Below are positions 16,934 to 25,630 of a stretch of 64,000 bases of DNA, in pieces (the stretch's first letter is position 1; every line of letters begins with the position of its first letter). The stretch comes from Ideonella sp. (GTDB lineage: Bacteria > Pseudomonadota > Gammaproteobacteria > Burkholderiales > Burkholderiaceae_C), in assembly GCA_015075165.1 (NCBI GenBank), contig JABTUY010000001.1, positions 124,001 to 188,000 of the forward strand, written 5' to 3'. A program made the position numbers and the translations under genes. Below the pieces are notes generated by a model. The model made no database searches, was not told the DNA's origin, and was given only the letters and a program-made list of their open reading frames with translations.

Positions 16934-17387
16934 GCTTGAGATCCTTCAGGTCGGCGATGGCCTCGGCCTCGCTCTTCATCGAGCTGCCCGACAGCAGACC
17001 CCAGCCGAGCAGCAGCCCCTTGGACGAGTCGTACTCGGCGAAGTAGCGTTTGCCGGCCTCGGCCGCGACCTTGAAGGTCTTGGCCGAGGCGAAGCCGCGT
17101 TCGTCGACGCTCACGGTGCGCTCGCCCGGCGCCAGCGGCAGCACGAGGTACGACGCGTTGAACAACTTGCCGGCGGCCTTGCCGTCCACCGCCACGTCGT
17201 AGGCAGCGCCGGCGGCATAGATCGCCGACTTGCGGTACAGGTAGAGCTGCGCCTGCCCCGGTGGCACGGCTTCGAGGCCGCTGAACTGCGGGCCGCTGGC
17301 GGTGGCGCAGGCGCCGAGCAGCGTGGCCACGGCCAGTGCGGCGGCAATCAACGCGCGACGCGTCGGGGTCGATCGGGCTCGAGTCAT
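16923..17387 (-). CDS. DUF2846-like lipoprotein, copy 2
   Basis: Predicted lipoprotein of 154 residues. A twin-arginine-like basic start (RARSTPTRRAL) is followed by a hydrophobic core and the lipobox LLGAC. The DUF2846 pattern follows: QLYLYRKSAIYAAGAAYDV, DGKAAGKLFNASYLVLPL, PGERTVSVDERGF, then GKRYFAEYDS. It starts at an ATG 14 bp behind the exporter gene, so it belongs to the same transcription unit. It overlaps copy 1 downstream. The G+C content returns to the chromosomal level around here. No function can be assigned. Confidence 0.78.
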   Translation of the reverse strand: MTRARSTPTRRALIAAALAVATLLGACATASGPQFSGLEAVPPGQAQLYLYRKSAIYAAGAAYDVAVDGKAAGKLFNASYLVLPLAPGERTVSVDERGFASAKTFKVAAEAGKRYFAEYDSSKGLLLGWGLLSGSSMKSEAEAIADLKDLKRAQ

Positions 17388-17401
17388 GTGAAGGCTCTTC
17401 T

Positions 17402-19408
17402 TCAGGGTTGCGAAACAGGTTGCGGCGGGCCGGCGGTGGCCAGATCGAGCGCGCGGCCGCCGCGGCCGTCGAGCTGGATCACGCGGTCCACCCGCAGCGT
17501 CTTGGGCAGCGCGTGGGTGATGAACAGCAGCGTCACCTTGCCCTTCAGCCCATTGATGGTCCTGGCAAACGCCTCGGCCGTCTCGGCGTCGAGCGCCGAC
17601 GTGGCCTCGTCGAAGATCAGCACGCGCGGGCCCTTGAGCAGCGCGCGGGCGATGGCCAGGCGCTGCTTCTGCCCGCCCGAGAGCCCCGCGCCGCGCTCGC
17701 CGATCTCGCTCTGGTAGCCCTTGGGCAGCGCCTCGATCGTGGTGTGGATGCCGGCCATCTTGCACGCCTGCACCGCCAGCTCGAACGTGGCGCCGGGGTT
17801 GGCTGCCGTCAGGTTGGCGAGCACGGTGCCCGAGAACAGCGTGGTCTCCTGCGGCACCACGCCGAAGGTGCTGCGCAACTCGTTGGCCGCGAGGTGGCGG
17901 ATGTCCACGCCGTCGATGCGGATCTGCCCGGCGGTGGGTTGGTAGAACCCGAGCAGCAGCTTGGCCAGCGTGCTCTTGCCGGTGCCCGAAGCGCCCATGA
18001 TCGCCACCGCCTTGCCGGGCTCGATGGTCAGGCTCAAGCCCTCGTACAGCAGCGCCAGGTCGTCGGCATAGCGAAAGCCGAGGTCGCTGATCTCGATGCG
18101 GCCGCGGCCGCCTGCCTGACGCTGCGGCGTCAGGCTGTACGGCTCGGCCGGCGCGTTCATCACGTCGCCCAGGCGCGCCACGCTCAACGAGGCCTGCTGG
18201 AACTGCGTCCACAGCCCGACGATGCGCAGCACCGGCTGGCTCAACCTGCCGGCGAACATCTGGAAAGCCACCAGCATGCCGATCGTGAAGCTCGGTTCGG
18301 TCATCACCGTGTACGCGCCCACCATCAGGATCAGCAGCGTCATCGCCTGCTCCAGCGTGGTGGCCAGCACGTTGTAGGTGTTGGCGATCTGCCGGGTCTT
18401 GAAGCCCGATTGCAGAAACGTCGCCAGGTACTCGCCGTAGCGCTGGCGCAGTTGCGGCTCCATTTGCAGCGACTTCACCGTCTCGAGCCCGGCGATGTGT
18501 TCGGTCACGAAGGCCTGGTTGCGCGCGCCGAGCAGAAACTGCTCGTTCAAGCGCGCCTGGAAGACCGGCGCCACCAGTGCGCTGGCGATCGCGATCACCA
18601 CCAGGATGCCGAGCGCGATGGCGGTCAGCGGCACGCTGTACCACAGCATCACGGCCAGGCAGATCAGCAGGAACGGCAGGTCGAGCACCAGGCTCACCGC
18701 AGCGCCGGAGACGAACTCGCGGATCGTCTCCACGCCGTGCAGCCGGGCCGCCACCACGCCGGTGGGCCGGTGCTGGAAGTACCGCGGCGGCAGGCGCAGC
18801 AGATGCTCCCAGACGGCCGCACCGAGCACGGCATCGACCCGGTTGCCGGTGTGCATCACCAGGTACTGGCGCACCCAGGTGAGCAAGCTGGTGAAGACCA
18901 TGAAGATCGCCATCGCCACCGCAATGGCGATCAGCGTGCTCTGGGTGCGATGCACCACCACCTTGTCGATGATGGCCTGCGTGAACAGCGGCGTCGCCAG
19001 CGCGATGAGTTGCAGCGCCAGCGACGCCAGCAGCACGTCACGCCAGACGCGGCGGTGTTTCAGCAGTTCGGGAACGAACCAGCCGAAGCCGAATCGGCCG
19101 GCGGTGCCAGCGGCGCCGGCGCGCCGCGTGGTGCCGGCGCCGCCGAAGCGACGTGTGGTGTCGCAGGCGTCGGGGTCGTTGGCCGCTTCGCGCTCGGGTG
19201 CCATCAGCCAGGCCTGGGCGCCGGCGCGCTCGGCGAACTCCTCGGTGGTCAGCGTCAGCGGCGTATTACTGCCGGCTTCGAACAGCACCACCTTGCCCTG
19301 CACGGCGGCGGTGACCAAGCCGAGCCGCGCGGGTTCTGGCTCGCCGGCCCGCGGGCGCAGCTGACCATCGTGAGGCCAGAGTCGCGGGTAAACCGGATGC
19401 GTGACCAC
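17402..19408 (-). CDS. Type I secretion ABC exporter, N-terminally shortened (HlyB/LapB-like)
   Basis: Inner-membrane exporter of type I secretion, about 668 residues. It has a transmembrane domain (HRRVWRDVLLASLALQLIALATPL onward) and a nucleotide-binding domain with Walker A GASGTGKS, signature LSGGQKQR and Walker B VLIFDEATSALD. Ahead of it only about 60 residues of the usual C39-like domain remain (VQGKVVLFEAGSNTPLTL, EEFAERAGAQAWLMAP). Family members are normally some 700-730 residues. The coding sequence begins at a GTG 5 bp beyond the hrpA stop, so the first half of the C39-like domain is missing or replaced by hrpA. The usual following gene, hlyD, is absent; its tail lies 6 kb away at 11293. 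Whether it still exports the neighbouring lipase is doubtful. Confidence 0.85.
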   Translation of the reverse strand: MVTHPVYPRLWPHDGQLRPRAGEPEPARLGLVTAAVQGKVVLFEAGSNTPLTLTTEEFAERAGAQAWLMAPEREAANDPDACDTTRRFGGAGTTRRAGAAGTAGRFGFGWFVPELLKHRRVWRDVLLASLALQLIALATPLFTQAIIDKVVVHRTQSTLIAIAVAMAIFMVFTSLLTWVRQYLVMHTGNRVDAVLGAAVWEHLLRLPPRYFQHRPTGVVAARLHGVETIREFVSGAAVSLVLDLPFLLICLAVMLWYSVPLTAIALGILVVIAIASALVAPVFQARLNEQFLLGARNQAFVTEHIAGLETVKSLQMEPQLRQRYGEYLATFLQSGFKTRQIANTYNVLATTLEQAMTLLILMVGAYTVMTEPSFTIGMLVAFQMFAGRLSQPVLRIVGLWTQFQQASLSVARLGDVMNAPAEPYSLTPQRQAGGRGRIEISDLGFRYADDLALLYEGLSLTIEPGKAVAIMGASGTGKSTLAKLLLGFYQPTAGQIRIDGVDIRHLAANELRSTFGVVPQETTLFSGTVLANLTAANPGATFELAVQACKMAGIHTTIEALPKGYQSEIGERGAGLSGGQKQRLAIARALLKGPRVLIFDEATSALDAETAEAFARTINGLKGKVTLLFITHALPKTLRVDRVIQLDGRGGRALDLATAGPPQPVSQP

Positions 19409-19413
19409 CGCGC

Positions 19414-22400
19414 TCAACCCGACACCTGCGCCCACACCTTGTCCAGCCGCTTCGCACTCACCGGCTGCGGCGTACGCAGCTCCTGAGCGAAGAAGCTGAC
19501 GCGCAACTCCTCGAGCAGCCAGCGGTACTCGACGAGCCGCGCGTCGTGGCGGCCCTTGAGTTCCACCACGCGGCGCAGCCAGCGCTGTTCGAGCGGGCGC
19601 AGTTCGGCCAGGCGCTGCGCGTCGCGCGCCGGGTCGGCGCGCAACTTGTCGAGCCGCATCACGGTCGCCTTCAGGTAGCGCGGCAGGTGCTGCAGCTGCG
19701 GCCACGGCGTGTCGACCAGGAAGCGCTTGGGCACCAGACGCTGCAGTTGCGCGGCGATGTCGTCGGCCACCTCCTTCGGCGGCTTGCTGTCCTTGAGCTT
19801 GCGCTGCGCGGCCGCGTGTTCGCTGAGCACCCCCAACGCCTGCCGCGCCACCTCGTGTGCGATCAGGTTCAGCCGTGAGCGCCCTTCGTCGACGCGCGCG
19901 TTGAACGTGCGCTCGTCGCTCGGCAGCGGCTCGGCCAGAAAGGCGCGGTCGAGCGCCACGTCGACGATCTGCTGCTTCAGCTCGTCGACCGTGCCCAGCG
20001 CGAGGTACGCGGCGCCCATCTTCTGCAGATCGGGGATGTTGCGGTCCAGATACTTCAACGGCTCCTTGATCGCCAGCGCGATCAGGCGGCGCAGGCCGGC
20101 GCGGTGCTTGGCCGCGGCCACCTCGGGCTCGTCGAAGACCTCGATCTCGACGTGCGTGGCCTTGTCGATCAGCGCCGGAAAGCCCACCAGCGTCTGGCTG
20201 CCCTTGCGCACCTCCATCAGCTCGGGCAGTTCGCCGAAGCTCCAGCTCGTGTAGTGCTCGGGTGCCGCGGGCGCCACCGGTGGAGCGGCCGCGGGCCGCG
20301 CGGCGGGCGCTGCACTCGGTGCTGCACCCTGCGCTGCAGCCGGCGCTGCACCCTGCACCGAGCCATCGGCACGCGCCGGCGCCGGCGCCACCTTCAGCGC
20401 GGCGAGCGCCTGGAACGTCGAGCGCGCGAGCCCGCCGAGCTCGGCCTTCAGCGCTGCGAGGTTGCGCCCCATGCCGAGCTGGCGCCCATGCTCGTCGATG
20501 ATGCGAAAGTTCATCGACAGGTGCGGCGGCAGCTGCTCGGGCTTGAAATCGGCGCGCTGCACCGCGAGCTGCGTGCGCCCGCGCACGGCCTTCAGCAGCA
20601 CGTCGAGCAGATCACCGTGCGCGAACGGCGTCAGCTCGACGAACTCGGCCACCGTCTCGGGCAGCGGCACCAGGCGTGCGCGCGGCTTCTGGTGCAGGCT
20701 CTTCAGCAGCGCGGTGACCTTGGCCGGCAGCATGCCGGGCACCAGCCATTCGCAGCGCTCGGCGCTCACCTGGTTCAGCGCGTAGATCGGCACCGTCACG
20801 GTGACGCCGTCTTTCGCGTCGCCGGGGTCGTGCAGGTAGCTGGCGCTGCAATCGACGCCGCCGAGGCGCACGGTCTTCGGAAACGCGGTGGTCGTGATGC
20901 CGGCGGCCTCGTGGCGCATCAGCTCGTCGCGCGTGAGCTGCAGCAACGCGGGTTGCTGTTTCACCGCGTCGCGGTACCAGCGTTCGAGGCCGGCGCCCGA
21001 GCACACGTCGGGCGGCAGCTGCTGGTCGTAGAACGCGAAGATCAGTTCGTCGTCCACCAGCACGTCCTGCCGCCGCTGCTTGTGCTCCAGCTCCTGCACC
21101 TGCGCGATCAGCTTGCGGTTGTGCGCCAGGAACGGCAGGCGCGTGTCCCAGTCGCCCTGCACCAGCGCCTGGCGAATGAAGATCTCGCGCGCCGCCGCGG
21201 CATCGACACGACCGAAGTTCACGCGCCGGTTGCTGTAGACCACGATGCCGTACAGCGTGGCGCGCTCGAGCGCCACCACCTCGGCCACCTTCTTCTCCCA
21301 GTGCGGCTCGAGCAGCTGCGTCTTCAGCAGGTGGCCGGCCACCTGCACGATCCACTGCGGCTCGATGGCCGCGATGCCGCGGCCGTACAGCCGCGTGGTC
21401 TCGACCAGCTCGGCGCAGACGATCCAGCGGCCCGGCTTCTTGCCGAGGTTGGCGCCCGGGTGGCGCCAGAACCTGATGCCGCGCGCGCCAAGGTACCAAT
21501 CATCGTCATCGCTCTTGAGCCCGACGTTGCCGAGCAACCCCGCCAGCAGCGACAGGTGCAGCTGCTCGTACGTGGCCGGCGCGCCATTCAACCGCCAGCC
21601 GTGCTCGGCCACCACGGTGTGCAGCTGCGAATGAATGTCGCGCCACTCGCGCACGCGGCGCGGGCTGATGAACTGCTCGCGCAGCCGCTGCTCCTGCTGG
21701 CGGTTGCTGAGCTTGTGAGCCGAGCCCGGACGAGAAGGCGTCCCTGCGGACGGCTTCTCGCCTGGCGAGGGGCCCGAGCTCTGCGAGGGCGCGGCCTGCA
21801 AGGCTCGGCGGGCGTCGCCCTTCCCTTCTTCGATCCACTGCCACAGCTTCAGCGTGCCGGTGAACTCGCTCTTGTCATCGTCGAACAGCTTGTGCTTCTC
21901 GTCGGCCGCCTGCTGCCTGTCGAGCGGGCGGTCGCGAACGTGGGGCACGCTGAGCGCGGCGGCAATCACCAGCACCTCGCTCAGCGCCTGGCGTTCGCGC
22001 GCCTCGAGGATCATGCGGCCCACGCGCGGGTCGAGCGGCAGCTTCGCCAGCTCGCGGCCGATCGGCGTCAGCTCGTTCGCCTCGTCCACCGCGTTCAGCT
22101 CGGCCAGCAGCGCGTAGCCGTCGGCGATGGCCTTGCGCGGCGGCGGCTCGACGAACGGAAACTCTTCCACCGCGCCGAAGTGCAGGCTCTTCATGCGCAG
22201 GATCACGCCGGCCAGCGACGCGCGCAGGATCTCGGGGTCGGTGAAGCGCGGCCGCGCGGCGAAGCCCGGCTCGTCGTACAGGCGGATGCACACGCCATCG
22301 GCCACGCGCCCGCAGCGGCCGGCACGCTGCTGCGCGGCGGCCTGGCTGATCGGCTCGATCTGCAGCTGCTCCACCTTGTTGCGGTAGCTGTAGCGCTTGA

Positions 22401-23424
22401 CGCGCGCCAGCCCCGAATCGATGACGTAGCGGATGCCCGGCACCGTGAGCGAGGTTTCGGCGACGTTGGTGGCCAGCACGATGCGCCGGCCGTTGCCGGG
22501 GCTGAACACGCGGTCCTGCTCGGCCTGCGACAGCCGCGCGAACAGCGGCAGGATGTCGGGCTGCGGGCCGCCGCGGTGCTGCCGCGCGAGGTGCCGGTGC
22601 AGGTGGTCGGCCGCCTCGCGGATCTCGCGTTCGCCGGGCAGGAAGACCAGGATGTCGCCCGGCCCCGCCGCGGCCATGCCGCCGGCGCCGCGCCACAACT
22701 CGTCGACCGCGTCGGCGATGGCGTCGTTCAAATCGAACTCGCGGCTCTCTTCGAACGGGCACCAGCGCTGCTGCACCGGATACAGCCGACCCGACACCTG
22801 GATCACCGGTGCCGGCCCGCGCGCCGATGCGAAGTGGTTCGCGAAGCGATCGGCGTCGATCGTCGCCGACGTGACCACGATCTTCAGATCGGGCCGGCGC
22901 GGCAGCAGCTGCTTCAGGTAACCGAGCAGGAAGTCGATGTTCAGGCTGCGCTCGTGCGCCTCGTCGATGATCAGCGTGTCGTACGCGCGCAGCTCGGGGT
23001 CGCCCTGCGTCTCGGCCAGCAGGATGCCGTCGGTCATCAGCTTCACCGAGGCGCCGGGCTGCAGCCGGTCTTGAAAGCGCACCTTGTAGCCCACCACCTC
23101 TCCGAGCGGCGAGTTCAACTCGTCGGCGATGCGTTTGGCCACGCTCGACGCGGCGATGCGTCGCGGCTGCGTGTGGCCGATCAGCCCGCTGCCGCCGGCG
23201 CCGAGCCCGCGGCCGAGGCCGAGCGCGATCTTCGGCAGCTGCGTGGTCTTGCCGGAGCCGGTTTCGCCGCAGACGATGACCACCGGGTGATCGCGAATCG
23301 CCTGCGCGATCTCGTCGCGCCGCGCGCTGACCGGCAGCGCCTCGGGGTAGCGCAGCGGCGGCACCGGGTTCGCGGCGCGCGCAGCGCGGCGCGCGGCGGC
23401 TTGGCGCTCGACGGGTTCGCTCAC
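19414..23424 (-). CDS. hrpA: ATP-dependent RNA helicase HrpA
   Basis: Large DEAH-box helicase of 1336 residues, close to the usual 1300. It is involved in mRNA processing and ribosome rescue in bacteria. The motifs are intact: Walker A GETGSGKTTQLPK, HTQPRRIAA (Ia), DEAHERSLN (II), VVTSATID (III), FLPGEREI (IV) and QRAGRCGRVADG (VI). The OB-fold region and the long HrpA C-terminal domain follow. A low-complexity Ala/Pro segment lies near residue 1040. The start is a GTG at 23424, where homology begins. It is divergent from argA with a 47-bp gap that must hold both promoters. Its stop lies 5 bp before the shortened exporter gene. Confidence 0.95.
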   Translation of the reverse strand: MSEPVERQAAARRAARAANPVPPLRYPEALPVSARRDEIAQAIRDHPVVIVCGETGSGKTTQLPKIALGLGRGLGAGGSGLIGHTQPRRIAASSVAKRIADELNSPLGEVVGYKVRFQDRLQPGASVKLMTDGILLAETQGDPELRAYDTLIIDEAHERSLNIDFLLGYLKQLLPRRPDLKIVVTSATIDADRFANHFASARGPAPVIQVSGRLYPVQQRWCPFEESREFDLNDAIADAVDELWRGAGGMAAAGPGDILVFLPGEREIREAADHLHRHLARQHRGGPQPDILPLFARLSQAEQDRVFSPGNGRRIVLATNVAETSLTVPGIRYVIDSGLARVKRYSYRNKVEQLQIEPISQAAAQQRAGRCGRVADGVCIRLYDEPGFAARPRFTDPEILRASLAGVILRMKSLHFGAVEEFPFVEPPPRKAIADGYALLAELNAVDEANELTPIGRELAKLPLDPRVGRMILEARERQALSEVLVIAAALSVPHVRDRPLDRQQAADEKHKLFDDDKSEFTGTLKLWQWIEEGKGDARRALQAAPSQSSGPSPGEKPSAGTPSRPGSAHKLSNRQQEQRLREQFISPRRVREWRDIHSQLHTVVAEHGWRLNGAPATYEQLHLSLLAGLLGNVGLKSDDDDWYLGARGIRFWRHPGANLGKKPGRWIVCAELVETTRLYGRGIAAIEPQWIVQVAGHLLKTQLLEPHWEKKVAEVVALERATLYGIVVYSNRRVNFGRVDAAAAREIFIRQALVQGDWDTRLPFLAHNRKLIAQVQELEHKQRRQDVLVDDELIFAFYDQQLPPDVCSGAGLERWYRDAVKQQPALLQLTRDELMRHEAAGITTTAFPKTVRLGGVDCSASYLHDPGDAKDGVTVTVPIYALNQVSAERCEWLVPGMLPAKVTALLKSLHQKPRARLVPLPETVAEFVELTPFAHGDLLDVLLKAVRGRTQLAVQRADFKPEQLPPHLSMNFRIIDEHGRQLGMGRNLAALKAELGGLARSTFQALAALKVAPAPARADGSVQGAAPAAAQGAAPSAAPAARPAAAPPVAPAAPEHYTSWSFGELPELMEVRKGSQTLVGFPALIDKATHVEIEVFDEPEVAAAKHRAGLRRLIALAIKEPLKYLDRNIPDLQKMGAAYLALGTVDELKQQIVDVALDRAFLAEPLPSDERTFNARVDEGRSRLNLIAHEVARQALGVLSEHAAAQRKLKDSKPPKEVADDIAAQLQRLVPKRFLVDTPWPQLQHLPRYLKATVMRLDKLRADPARDAQRLAELRPLEQRWLRRVVELKGRHDARLVEYRWLLEELRVSFFAQELRTPQPVSAKRLDKVWAQVSG

Positions 23425-23471
23425 GGGGCGCGGATGATACGCGCGGGCGCTGCGGCACAATCCGCGCCACG

Positions 23472-24830
23472 ATGAGTCTGGTGTTCCCGCATACCTTCGT
23501 GCCGTGGTTCCGCTCGGTCGCGCCGTACATCCACGCGTACCACGGCAAGACCTTCGTCGTCGCGCTGGTCGGCGAGGCCATCGCCGCCGGCAAGCTCAAC
23601 GCCTTCGTGCAGGACCTGGCGATCCTGCAGGCGATGGGCATCAAGCTGGTGCTGGTGCACGGTTTCCGGCCGCAGGTGAACGAGCAGCTCGCGGCCAAGG
23701 GCCACGTGTCGCGCTTCTCGCACGGCCAGCGCATCACCGACGGCGTGGCGCTCGACTGCGCGCAGGAGGCCGCCGGACAGCTGCGCTTCGAGATCGAGGC
23801 CGCGTTCTCGCAGGGGCTGCCGAACACGCCGATGGCCAACGCCACGGTGCGCGTGCTGTCGGGCAACTTCCTCACCGCGCGGCCGGTGGGCATCGTCGAC
23901 GGCATCGATTTCATGCACAGTGGCGTCGTGCGCCACGTCGACGCCGCGACGATGCGCCGCGCGATCGACGGCGGCGCGCTGGTGCTGCTGTCGCCGTTCG
24001 GCTTCTCGCCGACCGGCGAGGCGTTCAACCTGATGATGGAAGACGTGGCCACGGCCACCGCGATCGCGCTGCAGGCCGACAAGCTGCTGTTCGTCACCGA
24101 GGTGTCGGGCATCCGCGAGAACCTGGAAGACCCCGAGTCGGAGATCGACACCGAGCTGGCGCTGGTCGACGCGCGGCGGCTGATGGAGAAGCTGCCCGAG
24201 CCGAACAAGCCCGGCAACGCCGCGTTCTACCTGCGCCACTGCGTCAGGGCGTGTGAAGGCGGCGTCGAGCGCTCGCACATCCTGCCGTTCGCGGTCGACG
24301 GCGCGATCCTGCAGGAGGTGTTCACGCACGACGGCATCGGCACGATGGTGGTCGACGAGAAGCTCGAGTCGGTGCATGAGGCCGGCCCCGACGACGTGGC
24401 CAGCATCCTGGCGCTGATCGAGCCGTTCGAGCGCGACGGCACACTGGTCAAGCGCGGCCGCACCGAGATCGAGCGCGACATCGGCAACTACACCGTGATC
24501 GAGCACGACGGCGTGATCTTCGGCTGCGCGGCGCTGTACCCGTACCCCGAGGCACACACCGGCGAGATGGCCGCGCTCACCGTCTCGGGCCACGTGCAGG
24601 GCCAGGGCGACGGCGAGCGGCTGCTCAAGCGCATCGAGCAGCGCGCGCGCAGCATGGGGCTCGAGAGCATTTTCGTGCTCACCACGCGCACGATGCACTG
24701 GTTCATCAAGCGCGGTTTCCAGCAGGTCGACCCCGACTGGCTGCCCGAGGCGCGCAAGCGCAAGTACAACTGGGACCGGCGCTCGCAGGTGCTGGTGAAG
24801 AAACTCGCCTCCAGCGTCGACCGTTCCTAG
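23472..24830 (+). CDS. argA: N-acetylglutamate synthase ArgA
   Basis: Catalyses the first step of arginine synthesis, acetylation of glutamate with acetyl-CoA, in the cytoplasm. At 452 residues it has the classic two-domain layout: an N-terminal amino-acid-kinase-like domain that senses arginine (residues about 1-290, with VLVHGFRPQVNEQLA and LLFVTEVSGI) and a C-terminal GNAT domain (residues about 305-445, with GEMAALTVSGHVQGQGDGERLL and TTRTMHWFIKRGF). The ATG at 23472 is well placed. It is divergent from hrpA and followed after 30 bp by yggX in the same direction. No defect was seen. Confidence 0.95.
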   Translation: MSLVFPHTFVPWFRSVAPYIHAYHGKTFVVALVGEAIAAGKLNAFVQDLAILQAMGIKLVLVHGFRPQVNEQLAAKGHVSRFSHGQRITDGVALDCAQEAAGQLRFEIEAAFSQGLPNTPMANATVRVLSGNFLTARPVGIVDGIDFMHSGVVRHVDAATMRRAIDGGALVLLSPFGFSPTGEAFNLMMEDVATATAIALQADKLLFVTEVSGIRENLEDPESEIDTELALVDARRLMEKLPEPNKPGNAAFYLRHCVRACEGGVERSHILPFAVDGAILQEVFTHDGIGTMVVDEKLESVHEAGPDDVASILALIEPFERDGTLVKRGRTEIERDIGNYTVIEHDGVIFGCAALYPYPEAHTGEMAALTVSGHVQGQGDGERLLKRIEQRARSMGLESIFVLTTRTMHWFIKRGFQQVDPDWLPEARKRKYNWDRRSQVLVKKLASSVDRS

Positions 24831-24860
24831 TTTTCAGCAGAGAGTTTCCGGAGTTCGAAC

Positions 24861-25133
24861 ATGCCCCGTACCGTGCATTGCGCGTATTTGAAGAAGGACG
24901 CCGACGGCCTGGATTTCCCCACCTATCCGGGCGAACTCGGCAAGCGCATCTACAACGAGATCAGCAAGGAGGCCTGGGGCTTATGGCTCAAGCACCAGAC
25001 GATGCTGGTCAACGAAAATCGCCTGAATCTGGCCGATCAGCGGGCGCGCCAATACCTGGCGCGACAGATGGAGCAGTTTCTGTTCGGTGGCCAGGCCGAC
25101 AAACCCGCTGGCTACGTGCCGCCGTCGAACTGA
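24861..25133 (+). CDS. yggX: Probable Fe(2+)-trafficking protein YggX
   Basis: Small cytoplasmic protein of 90 residues that protects iron-sulfur proteins from oxidative damage. The family pattern is complete: [20 protein letters not shown] with the conserved Cys7, then [35 protein letters not shown], and a C-terminal [15 protein letters not shown]. Length and sequence are typical. GAGAGTTTCCGGAG lies ahead of the ATG. It follows argA by 30 bp and probably shares its transcript. Confidence 0.95.
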   Translation: MPRTVHCAYLKKDADGLDFPTYPGELGKRIYNEISKEAWGLWLKHQTMLVNENRLNLADQRARQYLARQMEQFLFGGQADKPAGYVPPSN

Positions 25134-25231
25134 GACGCCACCGCCGCGCGTCGAAGCGGTCGACCGGGTATCGCTGTCGCCCGCGCGCATCGCGCCGATA
25201 CTGAATCGGCTGTTATGTTGTTGCGGCTCAT

Positions 25232-25260
25232 TTACTGCGCGCCAAGTCCGACGGTATATT
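25232..25260 (+). promoter_or_regulatory. Candidate promoter of the H-NS-like gene
   Basis: In an unusually A+T-rich stretch for this window, TATATT at 25255-25260 could be a -10 box. A weak -35 (TTACTG, 25232-25237) lies 17 bp upstream. The start codon is 30 bp further. H-NS genes are often autoregulated at curved A+T-rich promoters, which fits. The -35 match is poor, so this is only a candidate. Confidence 0.4.
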
Positions 25261-25290
25261 GGCCGGCCATATTCGAGGTCGGGAGGGCCA

Positions 25291-25602
25291 ATGTCGAATC
25301 TGTCCGATTTGCTGGCGCAGAAGGCCGTGCTCGAGAAGCAAATTGCCGACGCGCAGCGTGAGGCGCGCGCCGGCGCGATCGCCAAGGTGAAGGCCCTGAT
25401 GGCCGAGCATGGCCTGACGCCGGCCGATCTCGCGAGCAAGGCCGCGCCGCCGGCGCAAAGCGCCGCCCGCAAGGGCCGCAAGGTGGCGCCGAAGTACCGC
25501 GATCCAGCCACCGGGGCCACCTGGAGCGGGCGTGGCCTGCAGCCCAACTGGCTGAAGGCTGCGCTGGCGGCAGGACGCAAGCTCGGCGACTTCGCACTCT
25601 GA
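25291..25602 (+). CDS. H-NS family nucleoid-associated protein
   Basis: DNA-binding nucleoid protein of 103 residues. The N-terminal half is a coiled-coil dimerisation region (LSDLLAQKAVLEKQIADAQREA). The C-terminal half has the betaproteobacterial H-NS/BprA-type DNA-binding pattern: PKYRDPATGATWSGRGLQPNWL, corresponding to the YRDP..G.TWSGRGR.P.W consensus, and a tail AALAAGRKLGDF. The ATG at 25291 has GGGAGGG 5 bp upstream. An open frame starting earlier (25087) runs through yggX and is not used. Such proteins silence foreign, less G+C-rich DNA such as the toxin island in this window; that link is inference. Confidence 0.92.
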   Translation: MSNLSDLLAQKAVLEKQIADAQREARAGAIAKVKALMAEHGLTPADLASKAAPPAQSAARKGRKVAPKYRDPATGATWSGRGLQPNWLKAALAAGRKLGDFAL

Positions 25603-25630
25603 GCGCCGCCGGTCACGGCGCAGCCGCACG

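Noticed and set aside
20104-23475. Very long open frame (over 1100 codons) on the plus strand opposite hrpA
   Set aside because: It is an antisense shadow. In G+C-rich DNA the complement of a coding frame often lacks stops. The translation is Arg/His/Gln-rich with no domain, while hrpA on the other strand has all helicase motifs.
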